A stretch of DNA of 64,000 bases from Impatiens glandulifera (GCF_907164915.1 NC_061866.1:22980117-23044116), one strand, 5' to 3'; shown: positions 34,901 to 46,726, counted from the first letter of the stretch. The notes: generated by a model from the sequence alone, not told the origin. A program made the numbers and translations.

Positions 34901-35689
34901 ATAAGGATCTCCTCACCGTTGGCCAATACCAGAGAACTCTTATCCGTGTCAAAATATTCGATTACGTGTCTCGAAAAATGCCCCGGGCACTTGGAGACAT
35001 CCATTGTAAGAAGAGAACCAAACCCGATTTGCTTCACGGCTTCCTTCTGTTCTACGCTCAATTTAGGAATCAATTGAGCGAGGCCATGAGGTGATGATCT
35101 TTTTAGAAATGCCACTTTCTTTTTTTTTGATGGTTTTGGTTTTTGGGGGAGATGGTGGTAAATCTTCAGCGAATGGGGTAGTACACGGAGAAATATTAGT
35201 GGTTTCTGGGGGTGGTGCTGGTAACTCTTCATCGACTTGTGGAGTGGATGTAGGAATAACATTGGTTTTTTTTGTGGGGGAAAAGGTGGTGGTAAAATCT
35301 CATCAAAATGTGCAGTACCTGCAGCAATATCAGTAGCTTCGACAGCAACCGTGGAAACGGATTCAGCAGTTGATGACTTCGTATTCATCTTCGTATTTCT
35401 CTTCCTCTTCCTTTCATATTTAAGCAAGTTAAACCTCGAAGTCATTATTTTTGGTGGGATTGCATAAATCAGTATTCAACTAAATAAATGGAATAAACAT
35501 GTGTAAAATTAGTAGAAAATATATAAACACAATAAGATTAACATACCTCTCTGGTTTATTGCGGGGATTGACGTTGGATGCAGGATTGGGGGCAGTTTCG
35601 TTTTCGTTTATGCTCTTACAAACTGACAAGACGACCTCTCGAGAGTCGATGGTATCCACTTCCATGTTGTTGCCTTGGTTTTTTGACAT
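31981..35689 (-). pseudogene. Ulp1-type (C48) cysteine protease gene B, decayed
   Basis: Paralogue of gene A. Starts MSKNQGNNMEVDTIDS at 35689; a later exon carries IGFGSLLTMDVSKCPGHF and NGEEILIDEDLVQLVMNLP, aligning with the gene A N-terminal domain, then NDFKIDFVVFVVSSFLC. The middle (34053-33198) is an acidic repeat of ~24 residues (LEDVGQDIEDQS, VEAAFLHIEAQS, LEDAILPNKADS), quite unlike gene A's Thr-rich repeat. The protease part (32532-32140) keeps His in SRHFFLVCVN, Asp in NVLDNS, Gln in VWQDQTN, Cys in KDCGVYLMRHME. The last exon ends at 31981 (ALSTLRIKY, MSEHNVNRF). Two in-frame TAGs at CAG-equivalent positions (~33388 and ~33258) suggest C-to-T decay. Catalytic residues are intact, but a full protein would need readthrough. 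Confidence 0.85.
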
Positions 35690-35959
35690 TTTCAGAAGAA
35701 ATCCTTGTAGAATAGAAGAAATCTCTAGGGTTTCAACGTTGAATATTTGATGATCGCCGGGAGATAGAGAGAGAAGAATATGAATAGTTGATTATGAAAA
35801 TGAAAATGATGTAGAGTGGGATTGTAGCGGGAAATTGAAATTATAACAATAAGTAATTGAAACGAAGAAATATTCGTCCTATATCGTATCCTCGTAAAAA
35901 AATTAATAAATTATTTTTAATATCAAAATAATTATTTGAAACGAAGATTTATGCGCCGC

Positions 35960-37053
35960 ATGTAAATTCCCTCATTAAGTGTATTTACATGAGAGGTAAT
36001 CGGTCTTCTCATGGGAGGGAAGGGGGTTTTACATGAACGTCTGGTTAAACATAATTGAAGCGAAGATTTATTCGCTTTAAAAGTATCATCGTTAATTTAA
36101 TATTGAATATTTTTAAAATAATAAATTATGTAATTTAAGCGAATATTTCTTCGATACAAATCATTTGCTGTTAAATAAAAATTTAAAAAAAAATTAAAAC
36201 TAAAATGAGGTAATAGAAGCGAATATTTTTTCGCTTCATATTATTTAAATTAAATTTAATTGATATTTAATAATGTCAATCGTTTGCTCGTAACAATTAA
36301 TAAAATAAAAAATAAATTTCAAGTAATTTGAGCGAAGATTTGTTCGCTGCATGTGATTTTTAATAAAATAAAATTAATATTTAATAAACGGAAATATAAA
36401 ATCCATGTAATTTTGATCTTTACATACACGGGTAAGTGTATTTACATGGCAGGCAAGCGGTCTTCTCATGGGTGGGTTGGGGTGTTTACCTGAGGTTTTA
36501 TTAAAATTAATTGAAGCGAATAAGTCTTCGATCTTGAGCGTCACCCCGCAAAAAAAAAATAATAAACAAAAAAATAAAGAGTGAAGTAATTGAAGAAAAG
36601 GTTTATTTGCTGCATGTCATTTATAATAAATTGAATTAATATTTAATAAACGGAAATATAAAATCCATGTCATTTTGGTCTTTACATACACGGGTAAGTG
36701 TATTTACATTAAAAGAAAGCGGTCTTCTCATGGGTGTGTATGGGGGGTTTACATGAGGGTCAGGGCTCCTGGGCGTGGAAATCTTCGCTCCCTTCGCTTC
36801 TCACCCTTCCCTCTGACATGGTGCCCGAAGCGAAGATATCTTATCCGGATCATATGAATATTATATTATTTCCTGGCGTTAACAGGCGCTGCCGTTAACG
36901 GCGTCTGGTGTGAACCCGGAATGAAACCCGGATTCCGGATTCTCCCTCCCTCCGTCTCCTACCCAGATTGATTTATTATTATAATAATAATGCTGCAATT
37001 TGATTGGTCCGCAACAGAGGAACACGAGAATCGGTAACAGAAGATCTGAATTG
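35960..37053 (-). repeat. Right terminal inverted repeat of the MULE
   Basis: Reverse complement of the left arm. It carries the same units in opposite sense: GGTCTTCTCATGGG...TTTACATG at ~36007, ~36460 and ~36720, with palindromes at ~36058, 36143, 36217, 36330 and 36512. The outermost 390 bases are near-identical to the left arm, including a GTTAACAGGCGCTGCCGTTAAC segment at ~36875-36900, itself an inverted repeat. Confidence 0.85.
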
Positions 37054-37062
37054 ATATTTATA
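37054..37062. repeat. Right 9-bp target-site duplication of the MULE
   Basis: ATATTTATA, matching 15095-15103 and directly abutting the last base of the right arm. Confidence 0.85.
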
Positions 37063-37078
37063 TATATAAATTTATTTC

Positions 37079-37119
<41 letters not shown>

Positions 37120-37610
37120 CAGTATTTTTTTCTCTCCTTACCATATAGATATTTATATTTTTTTTCACACTAATAATATAAAATATTTTTTTTATCAATA
37201 ATCTTTATATTAAAATATATAATATTACATAACATATTTATTTTTATATTTAATAATAACAATATATATAATAATGCTTAATGTATTAATATGAAGGTTT
37301 ATATACAAACTCATCAAATTTAATATTACTTTCTCTCTTAATCTATTTTTTTTAATTAAATTATATTAATATTAATTCAAAATTTTAATTATAAAATCTC
37401 CAACAAAAACGTATAATAAAATATTAATTATAAAACTCCAAGAATTCTCATTAATTTAGTACTAAATATTAATTATAAAACATCTGCAATTAAACCAATT
37501 AAATAGGACTTTTCATTTTCTTCTCCACTCAAATATTCTTTCACTTATAAATAACCACGTCAACAAAACTGATATTTTCTTCCTCCTCTCTCACACTCTT
37601 CTTTTCTTAA
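37063..37610. other. AT-rich flank with TA microsatellite and promoter-like repeat copy 1
   Basis: (TA)n at ~37082-37120. From ~37325 to 37560 is the first of three copies of a ~220-base sequence (others ~38835-39065 and ~39325-39560) with TTACTTTCTCTC, AACAAAAACGTATAATAAAA and CATTTTCTTCTC; copy 1 runs into a TATA-like CTTATAAATAACC (~37550) and a CT-rich leader before the ATG at 37627. Confidence 0.6.
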
Positions 37611-37626
37611 CAATTGGTTAAAGCAG

Positions 37627-38028
37627 ATGGGGGAGATATTACATCCGAGAATATTCAACTCGGAGTCCCCATGGATTGTTGAGCACGATTGGATCCTTCG
37701 ATTTTGGCCAATTACATTGGAAACTGCGTAAAGTTTCAGATAGCAACTATAAAGGTTGCATATTTGAAAAGGGAGAAGGTTTGGCGATGACGTCGATTGC
37801 GATTCTAGAAGTGATTGTAAGATTGGCTAAAGGAGTTGTGAAGGGGTATAAAAATGGTTATCTGATGTAGATTCAGCCTTTGCGTAGGACGGATTTTGAA
37901 TGGAGCCGGCCGGTGAAGGTGGAGATGGTTTCCATTGACACGGCTAGAGTTTTCTTTCTCTGTGATTCTAGAGATTATCAAGACAGGATTGTTTTTAATA
38001 AACATAAGATTGAAGTTAATCTTCTATG
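37627..38028 (+). pseudogene. Unidentified broken gene
   Basis: ATG at 37627 follows a TATA-like box and a leader ending AAAGCAG, so this looks like a real 5' gene end. The first frame reads MGEILHPRIFNSESPWIVEH and stops at ~37727; a second frame runs from 37676 (SDSNYKGCIFEKGEG, ILEVIVRLAKGVVKGY) to a TAG at 37868 and on to a TGA at ~38028 (RPVKVEMVSIDTARVFFLC). A frameshift and one stop would explain this pattern. Amino-acid content is sensible for a soluble protein. I recognise no family. Confidence 0.4.
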
Positions 38029-38198
38029 AATGATTTCTATGAATGATTTGAAGATATTGGTAATATTTAATAATTTAATTCTCTAACTTATTAACTTATT
38101 ATAGTTATGGATTTTGTTATCCTAAATAAATTTTGTATAATTTTTTTTTCTGTTTATTATTTTAGTTCTTTGTTTAATGGAAATATATATAAATATAT

Positions 38199-38246
<48 letters not shown>

Positions 38247-41200
38247 CTCAATCGTTGTACTTTTTAAATTTTTTTAATTCAAATAAATTGTTTTTTTTAT
38301 TATCTATTTTTAATGTCTTACACGTCATCATCAATTATAATGTCATCGTATCATATAAAATTACAAGTTTCTTTCCTAAATAATAATTATATATATAATA
38401 ATAATATATATATCTTCTCTCACCTAATATAATTAATAATTTTTATTATTTCTCTCTTTCATACTCTATATTAATTATATTCTCTCACATATTATATATA
38501 TATATATATATATATATTTCTCTCTTAATTTCTCTTTTATAAATATTTATAATAATAATAATCCCTAAAATTTCTCTTATAATAATTACTAATTTATCTC
38601 TCCTTCTATAATTACTAATTTTTTTCCTAATTAATATTTTTATTATTTTATCTCTCATATATATATTATCTTTTTTTTTATTAATTTTAAATAAACTTAT
38701 TAATAATAAATATTTATTTATTTTTTATATAAATATTTATAATATACAAAATAGTACCATATAATATATATAAAAATTCATATAATATATATATAATAAC
38801 GTCAATAAAAATTCACATCAAAGTATATTTTACAGTTACTTTCTCTCCTAATCTATTCTTCTTAATTAAATTATATTAATATTAATTCAAATTTCTCATT
38901 AAATAAATTTACATTAAATATTAATATAAAACCTACAACAAAAACGTATAATAAAATATTAATATAAAATCTCCTAACAACATAAATTCTCATTAATTTA
39001 TCATTAAATATTAATTATAAAATTTTACAATTAAACAAGACTTTCATTTTCTTCTCCACCATAATATATATATATATATATATATAAGTATAATTTAAAG
39101 TTGAGGAGTGATAGGGGAGAGAATTTGAGGGAGGGATTGAGGAGTGATAGGGGAGGGAATTTGAGGGAGGGAATGAAAGAGGGAATGACTTGGCATCAGT
39201 TGGAAAAATGGTAAAGTAGGAGGAAAGGGAGAAATTATTTAATTTTTTCAGCCAATCATATTGCACGTCATTCCCTCTCTCATTCCCTCACCAAATTCCC
39301 TCTCTAAATAATTTCTCTTTAAAGTAACTTTCTCTCCTATCTATTTTTCTTAATTAAATTATATTAATATTAATTCAAATTTCTAATTAAATAAATTTAT
39401 ATTAAATATTAATTATAAACCTCCAACAAAAACGTATAATAAAATATTAATTATAAAACCTACAACAATATGAATTCTCATTAATTTAGTATTAAATGTT
39501 AATTTTAAAATCTTTGCAATTAAACTAGACTTTCATTTTCTTCTCTATCCAAATATTTTTTCAACTTATAAATAATCATAAATAATCTTAGATCCACAAA
39601 GTCCAATTGCAACAACCACGTCTACCTTTCTTTCTAAATAAAATAGTTGGTGGCTCATATGACTTGATTGAGATTGACCTTATATCTTATAAAAACTTCG
39701 GGGATATAAACAGTAAACGATCCATCGAAGATTATGAGAATTATTCGGATAAAAAAATTTCGAAATAAAAAACTTAATTTGACTAAATAAGATGTCACAT
39801 TAAACAAAATATAACATCAACTCAAATCTAAGTAATTTAAAAAAATATGACACTCAAGTGCTAAAAAAGTCATCGAAGGGCCAAGAAAAAATGATTTTTC
39901 AACCTTTCTGCAACTTTATTCTATAGAGAAAAAAAGAAATAAGTTGGATAAATTATTTTACAATTAGTAATTATGTAAGAACATTTAATTTCCCGTACAA
40001 CATAGGGTATCCTACTAGTTCTAATAATAATAATAATATATATGACAATCAGCTCAGGACAATATATACCGACAATTCAATATTCATGTGATTAGAGAAA
40101 ATAGTCTTCAATAAATGTTAACCTTCTACTTCAAACAAGAATTACATAAGAGTTATGAGTCAATCTAGCTATTAATCAAGGAAGTGAACTCTTACATTGA
40201 TCGGTAAAGTAGATGTTAGTCTTCAAAAGGAGTTACTGTTGCTTCTGGAGCTACTGCTACAACGATATGGAGATCGATTAAAATTCATGAAAAACGAATA
40301 TGATGCGCAATCAATTCATTGAAGAACAAAGGGAACTGATAACATAAACTATTGACAAAATAATAGATACGAGTCCAGGAATAATAGATAGAGTGGGTTT
40401 GAAAAATAATAGATACGAATATGTTGGGAAATAGTACATGATTTTGTATCGTGTTTATTGTCTTTAGTAGTGATAGGTACGAATCCAGGAATAATAGATA
40501 GAGTGGGTTTGAAAAATTATCAATATAGAAAAAAATAATATATAATTGGAAAGAACCTAACTTAAATTTTTGTCTTTTTAAAATCTTACAATATATAGAC
40601 TTAATAGGTAATAGGTAAAAAAAATTGAGTTTCAGCTCAGTACATCCTTTATGTAATTTTGTTATCGCATGTTGTGACAATTAAAATGTAACGATTGAAC
40701 GACGACAACAATTACATTTTTCGATGAAAATGTTATGTTCTAGTAATCGTGAATTTAATATTTGACATTTTTAATCAAATATTTTAATACACAAATAATG
40801 TTGCACAATAAAGGCTTTAATAATATTTGAGGTATACCTCACAATAGAATTATCCAAGGACAAATTCATGAACTATAACTAAAAAAAATAAAAAATAACA
40901 ATAAAAGGATTTCAACACTTTCAAATTTATAGTTAAATATTTCATAACAAAAAATAATAGAAAATTATGGAATAAATAATTATTTTGTTTGTCTCATATA
41001 TACAAGTTATTACAAACCTCTCCATTGACCATTTATGATAACATCTATTTAAAAACAAAAATTATTTACACAATTTATCCTTAAATATCATCTTAATCAT
41101 TTTTTTAATACATGAGAACTTAGAAAGAAAATCTCATCGTAATCATAATACACCTATCAAAAAAATCATTTGAATTAATAATTTATACTATCTTTGTATA

Positions 41201-42240
41201 TGCCTTCAAAAATTAAAAATCTAAACTTTGACTTTTATGTCAACCAAAAATTTAAATATAAATATCAAATTAAAGAACATAATATATATAATCATATAAT
41301 CATATAAATAAGAAATAGTAAATTACAAATTGTTGCATTAGATAGTTGAAGAGAGTTTATCTAACAAATATCTAGCACTATAAATCTACTAAGCATAGTT
41401 TTCTTTCTTTTCATAGTTGATCATCTTTCTTATCTCCATTAAAGTATAACAAAATTATATTCGACTTTTTCACTAATAATATATTAAAAAATATTTATAA
41501 GGGGTGGGCTTAAGCTCATACATATATACGTCTCGTAGCGATGGAAAAAATATCGCTAAATTTCCTAAACTTTTTTCTACGTGTTTTCCTTTTTTTTCAT
41601 TATTTTGTCTGATGTATATACTTAGAGATTAATATAACAAGATAATTGATTAGAGAAGAAAGAAGATAAAAGAGTAGTCGAAGATTGTGTACTGTATGTA
41701 TGTTCGTGAAGATGAATATTTTGAGATAAAAAACATCTTACAACATATGATATTACACCATTTACAGTAAATATTAAATGACTTTGCAAATAGAAAATGT
41801 TTACAATTAATTATACTTTAACAACTTATCCAATAGATGAACCCACTATACAAAATTTAAAATTTCAATTTCAACAACATTAAATAAATTATATTTTATT
41901 ATTATACATGTAAATTATTATTTTATCGATTACTCTAACATTGTTACTTTATAAAGAGTCTACTATACCTATTTTTATTATATTATAAAATAAAAATAAA
42001 TATTTTATAAATTTTATCTTTAAATAAATAAATTTCATATTAACCAAGTAAATAAGAGTATTTATAGTAAAATCATAATTACAAATATAATATTTTTTAT
42101 TATTTATAAATTATATGTAATAAAAAAATTATTTTATAATGAGATATAAAACAAAATAATTATTATAATATCTATTTTAATTTATTAATCTTTTATAATA
42201 ATAAGAATACATGTACTATATTAGAAATATTTTTTCTCCA
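38029..42240. other. Long AT-rich intergenic stretch
   Basis: Contains TA/ATAT microsatellites (~38190-38245, 38490-38517, 39062-39087), copies 2 and 3 of the promoter-like repeat, a foldback element at ~39095-39325, a short duplicated phrase (GAATAATAGATAGAGTGGGTTTGAAAAAT at ~40380 and ~40490) and copy B of the 3549-3660 phrase at ~41650-41715. No gene. Confidence 0.5.
39095..39325. mobile_element. Small foldback element
   Basis: GAATTTGAGGGAGGGAATG and AGAGGGAATGAC on the left are mirrored by GTCATTCCCTCTCTCATTCC and CCAAATTCCCTCTC on the right, giving a stem of ~40 bases with a ~70-base loop. The left arm is itself duplicated (AGGAGTGATAGGGGAGRGAATT twice). It sits precisely between copies 2 and 3 of the surrounding repeat, so it may have inserted into, or been copied with, that repeat. 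Confidence 0.6.
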
Positions 42241-42245
42241 TAATT

Positions 42246-42480
42246 ATATATACACGGCGATCGGCGGACAACTTTATATCCAAGCAATCGTTCATAAAAA
42301 AAAGAGGTAGAAGAGATCGAAAAAGATAAAGAAGCACTCGAAACTCGAAACCAAATCTGATTGATTTCTGTCTCTCCTCGAATAGATATATAGATCATGA
42401 CGGTGGTGGCGGCGACATCTAATGATACTAAAAGTGATGAGAGAAGAAATAACAGAGGTCAAGGGAAGAAGAAATGGTGA
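42246..42480 (+). other. Possible first exon of an unidentified gene
   Basis: TATA-like TATATATACACGG at 42246, a ~140-base leader, ATG at 42398 with MTVVAATSNDTKSDERR, then NNRGQGKKK and a good donor, ATG|GTGAGTAC at ~42477. An acceptor (TTTTTCCAG) follows at 42598, but splicing to it gives an immediate stop. The downstream gene body is missing or unrecognised. Base composition (Ala-, Lys- and Arg-rich) is gene-like. Confidence 0.3.
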
Positions 42481-43249
42481 GTACCTCCACTTTTAAAAGG
42501 AAAATTGAGTACCTCTATTTTTGTTTTAACATTGTCCAAGTAGATTTTTCTTTTATAAGCATGATCCTCTGTTTTCTTTCCTGTGTTATTTTTCCAGACC
42601 TCGTTTACTCTCCAGCTGGAATTGCTCCGGATAGTATAGGTCTTAGATTTAGGGGACTTCATCAACTCCCACATTGTTTCAACTGACCAATTTATTATCA
42701 TTTCATACTCTTCCTTCTATAGTAAATTCCAATTCTTAAGATAAGTGTCATTCAAATTTTTAATTAAATAAATGAACAAGTCCGTTTTTCTTTTTCTTTG
42801 CTCACGGTAAATAAGCTTCTAATTCCTTCCACCTTACCTTCCATGGGTTGAGTCTTTCAAATTCTTTGAAGTCCATACATTTTTCTCACACACAAAAATA
42901 AAAAATAAAAAATAAAAATATATATATATATAACATTTGCCAAACTTATTCTAAAGGAAATAATTTTATTTATTCATATTGTTAAGCAAATAATACTAAC
43001 TAATTAATTCAAATTCAAACTAATCTAATTAATTGTAAACCAACTAATCTAATTAATTAATAATCATATAAATTAATCTAATTAATTAATAATCAAATAA
43101 ATTAATCTAATTAATATATAATAATCAAAATTATATATATATATAATACATATTAACGACGTATTAAAAGAAATTTTTACTTATTTCCATAATTTCTTCA
43201 TTTGAAAGTTCCGTTTGATTTTTTAATATACTATAAGTTGAACAGAGTC

Positions 43250-43345
43250 TGTTCAGTGAGATAGCATTGCAATTGTATTTGAATTTAAGAAAAGTATAGT
43301 GAATCCTTCCGGTGGTTGGAAGAAGGGGTGACGTAGAGAATGTTT
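43250..43345 (+). mobile_element. Fragment of copia-family LTR core
   Basis: GTGAATCCTTCCGG...GAAGAAGGGGTGACGTAG matches the same block in the LTR at ~52765-52812 and in the solo LTR at ~50505-50545. No LTR ends are present; only ~95 bases are alignable. Confidence 0.6.
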
Positions 43346-43349
43346 TTTA

Positions 43350-44260
43350 GGAAGGGTCAAAAGATAAAGTTTATTTGAAAACTATCGCAAATACCCATTC
43401 CCAACAATTAGAAAAATTTAAGATTTTTTGGGGGAAGGGTTAAAAGCGAAAGTTTATTTGAAAACTTTTGCAAATACCGCTTCCCAACACTTAGAAAAAT
43501 TTCAGATTTTTTTGGGGAAGGGTCAAAAGCAAAAATTTTCAAATAAACTTTCGCAAATACCTCTTCACAACACTTGGAAAAATCTCAGATTTTTATGGGG
43601 AAGGGTCTAAACCGAATGTTTTCAAATAAACTTTCGCAAATACCCCTTCACAACACTTAGAAAAAACTCAGATTTTTTTGGGTTTTTGGGGAAGGGTCAA
43701 AAGCGAAAGTTTTCAATAAAACTTTCGCAAATACCCCTCCCAACACTTAAAAAAAAATTTAGATTTTTTGGGGGAAGGGTTAAAAGCAAAAATTTTCAAT
43801 AAAACTTTCGCAAATACCCCTTCACAACAATTAGAAAAATCTCAGAATATTTTGGGGAGGGGTCAAAAGTAAAATTTTTGAAATAAACTTTCGCAAATAC
43901 CCCTTCACAACACTTAGAAGAATCTCAGATTTTTTTGGGAAGGGGTCAAAAGCGAAAGTTTTCAAATAAACTTTTGCAAATAACCATTCCCGACACTTAG
44001 AAAAAACATAGATTTTTTTGGGTTTTTGGGGAAGGGTCAAAAACGAATGTTTTCAATAAAACTTTCGCAAATACCCCTCACAACACTTAGAAAAATCTCA
44101 GATTTTATTGGGGAGGGTCAAAATCGAAGGTTTTCAAATAAACTTTTGAAAATACCCATTCCTAACACTTAGAATAAATTCCTATTTTTTGGGGGAAGGG
44201 TCAAAATCGAAAGTTTACAATAAAGCGAGGGTTCTTTGAATAACTTTCGCAATTACCATT
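43350..44260. repeat. Tandem array A, ~84-bp units with internal inverted repeat
   Basis: About 11 units starting GAAGGGTCAAAAGCG at ~43353, 43433, 43516, 43600, 43690, 43775, 43856, 43940, 44030, 44113 and 44196. Each holds GCGAAAGTTTTCAAATAAACTTTCGC-like arms, an inverted repeat of 10-11 bases around a short A/T loop, then CAAATACCC, CCCAACACTTAGAAAAAT and TTTTTTGGG. Subterminal arrays of this kind are a feature of CACTA elements, though no CACTA end was found. Confidence 0.9.
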
Positions 44261-44451
44261 TTTTTGACAAAAGTATAAATCAAACATGTTTTATAATTTT
44301 CTCAAATAACCCATTAATAAATGAAAAAATTCATAAACCACATTAATAAACCAAAAGATCATATGAAATCATAATTTAAAACACACCAAATATTACATCA
44401 ATTTGAACGAAAAAGATTACACATAATAAATTAAACACTAAAATCTACTAA

Positions 44452-44715
44452 TTAGTAGATGAAGTGGGAGGAGGGGTGGTTGTTTATGCTTCTTAAAATA
44501 ATCAACTTGTTGAGATTCTCTAGTTTTTGCTTCATACGAGCATTATCCACTTTCAGTTCAGTAACCAATTGAGCTCTTTCCGCGTCCCTCAATCGGATTT
44601 GGTCAAATTCCAATGATATTTGTCTCACCTCTTCCGCAAATTTTGATACTTCTATCAAATTCTGGTATGGCCGGAACAGTTTCTCTGGTGTACGCCGAAT
44701 ATATGAATCACTCAT
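44452..44715 (-). CDS. Small coiled-coil ORF between two arrays, copy 1
   Basis: 87 codons: MSDSYIRRTPEKLFRPYQNL, then IRLRDAERAQLVTELKVDNA and MKQKLENLNKL. Heptad spacing suggests a coiled coil (residues ~30-75). Upstream on the minus strand is a probable intron, then a GC-rich leader (45000-45065, GGCGGAGGCGGCTGCGGCG) and a light TATA-like signal at ~45108. A short final exon like this, with a Pro-rich end in copy 2, is reminiscent of the second protein of CACTA-type transposons, but I cannot confirm this. The frame in copy 1 loses the Pro tail through a shift near its end. Confidence 0.4.
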   Translation of the reverse strand: MSDSYIRRTPEKLFRPYQNLIEVSKFAEEVRQISLEFDQIRLRDAERAQLVTELKVDNARMKQKLENLNKLIILRSINNHPSSHFIY

Positions 44716-45119
44716 CCTAAATGAATTTCATATATATTAATCAAACAAAATAACCATAAATCCAAATCTAATATAACTTAAATCAAACACAATAACCAAA
44801 ATATATCATACATTTAATAAAATCTAACAAAATCATATATATATATATATTTAACAAACAAAATATAACATAAACTAATCTAAATCTAATCTAAACAATA
44901 ACAAATCTACATCAAACTACAAAACAAATAATCTAAACTAGCCTAAATCTAGATTATATAAAACTAACCGATAACAAAATAAATCTAACATGGATCGGCG
45001 ACGAATGCAAAAATAAGAAGAAGGGAAGCGGCGGAGGCGGCTGCGGCGCGGGCGGAAGAGAGAGAAAGGAGAGATGCAAATGAAAAAGAGAAAGGTTAGG
45101 GTTTGTATTTATAAAGGTA

Positions 45120-46500
45120 GTTACCGAAGGTTTTCATATTACTTTCGATTTTGATATTAGTCAAAACCGAAGGTTTATTGAAAAACCTTCGGAAATAACC
45201 ATCACCAAACGTAGAATTATTTTTAATTGTTTTGGAAAACCTTCGCAACTAAGTATTTCAAAAAAGGTAAAACCGAAGGTTCTTTGAATAACCTTCGCAA
45301 TTACTCATACTCAAACTTAGAATATTTTTTCATTTTTTTAGAATGTGTCAAAACCGAAGGTTTATTTGAAAAACTATACAATTAAAAATTTCATGAAATG
45401 TAAAAGCGAAAGTTTTTTGAAAAACATTCGCAATTAACCCACCTCCAACACTTAGAATTATTTTTGGTTTTTTGGGGAAGGGTCAAAAGCGAATGTTTTC
45501 AATAAAACATTCGCAAATACCCATTCACAAAACATAGAAAAATCTCAAATTTTTTTGGGGAGGGGTCAAAAACGAAAGTTTTCAAATAAACTTTCGCAAA
45601 TACCCATTCCCAACACTTAGAAAAATTTCCTAATTTTTTGGGGAAGTGTCAAAAGCGAATGTTTTCAATAAAACTTTTGCAAATACCCCTTCCCAACACT
45701 TAGAAAAATTTCAGATTTTTTTGGGGAATGGTCAAAAGCGAAAGTTTTCAAATAAACTTTCGCAAATACCTCTTCACAACACTTAGAAAAATCTCAGATT
45801 GTTTTGGGGAAGGGTCAAAAGCGAAAGTTTTCAATAAAACTTTCGCAAATAACCCTTCCCAACACTTAGAAAAATTTTAGATTTTTTTGGTTAAGGGTCA
45901 AAAGCGAAACTTTTGAATAAAACTTTCGCAAATAACCCTTCACAACACTTAAAAAAATCGCAGATTTTTTTGGGGAGGGGTCAAAAACGAAAGTTTTCAA
46001 ATAAACTTTCGCAAATACCCATTCCCAACACTTAGAAAAAATTAATATTTTTTTGGGGAAGGGTCAAAAGCGAAAGTTTTTAATAAAACTTTCGCAAATA
46101 CCCCTTCCGAACAATTAGAAAAATTTCAGATTTTTTGGAGATGGGTCAAAAGCGAAAGTTTATTTGAAAACTTTCGCAAATACCTATTCCGAACACTTAG
46201 AAAAATTTCAAATTTTTTTGGGTAAGTGTCAATATCGAAAGTTTTTAATAAAACTTTCGCAAATACCCCTTCCTAACACTTAGAAAAATTTCAAATTTTT
46301 TGGGGAATGGTCAAAAGCGAATGTTTATTTGACAACTTTCGCAAATACCTCTTCCCAACACTTAGAAAAATTTTAGATTTTTTTGGGGAAGGGTCAAAAG
46401 CGAATGTTTTCAATAAAACTTTCACAAATACCCTAGGTCAAAAGCGAGAGTTTTTCAATAAACTTTCGCAATTACCAATTAAAAGCGAGGGTTCTTTGAA
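45120..46500. repeat. Tandem array B, ~84-bp units with internal inverted repeat
   Basis: About 17 units of the array A family. The first four (45120-45460) are more diverged and have CCGAAGGTTT...AACCTTCGG arms, so the array shows an outward gradient of divergence. The last units (46435-46500) are shortened. Arms keep pairing in spite of sequence change in several units (GCGAAAG/CTTTCGC versus CCGAAGG/CCTTCGG). Confidence 0.9.
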
Positions 46501-46726
46501 TAACTTTCGCAATTACCATTTTTTTTTTGACAAAAGTATAAATCAAACATGTTTTATAATCATCTCAAATAACCCATTAATAAAGGAAAAAAATCCATAA
46601 ACCACATTAATAAACCAAAAGATAATAAGAAATCATAATTCAAAACACACCAAATATTACATCAGTTCGAAGGAAAAAGATTATACATAATAAATTAAAC
46701 ACTAAAATCTACTAATTAGTAGATGA

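Larger units (their letters stand above)
15104..37053. mobile_element. Giant (21,950-bp) Mutator-like element with captured genes
   Basis: The two ends are inverted repeats: CAGTTCAGATCTTCTGCTAC at 15104 and, on the minus strand from 37053, CAATTCAGATCTTCTGTTAC. Outside both is the 9-bp duplication ATATTTATA. Homology between the arms continues for at least 750 bp. Inside lie, in order: a BRCT gene (+), an FRS/MuDR-type transposase (+), a Ulp1 protease gene (-), a small ORF, a DUF7745-like gene (-) and a second Ulp1 gene (-). Short GCGAA...TTCGC palindromes pervade it. Ulp1-carrying MULEs are a known plant class; this one is large and complex. The transposase has two frameshifts, so if the sequence is accurate the element is now non-autonomous. 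Confidence 0.9.

Noticed and set aside
37080..37120. TA run as a cruciform or origin
   Set aside because: Plain TA microsatellites are common in such DNA, and nothing else supports a function.
43350..46500. Regular repeats that might be taken for a CRISPR array
   Set aside because: Units are continuous ~84-bp tandem repeats without unique spacers, in a plant nuclear context.
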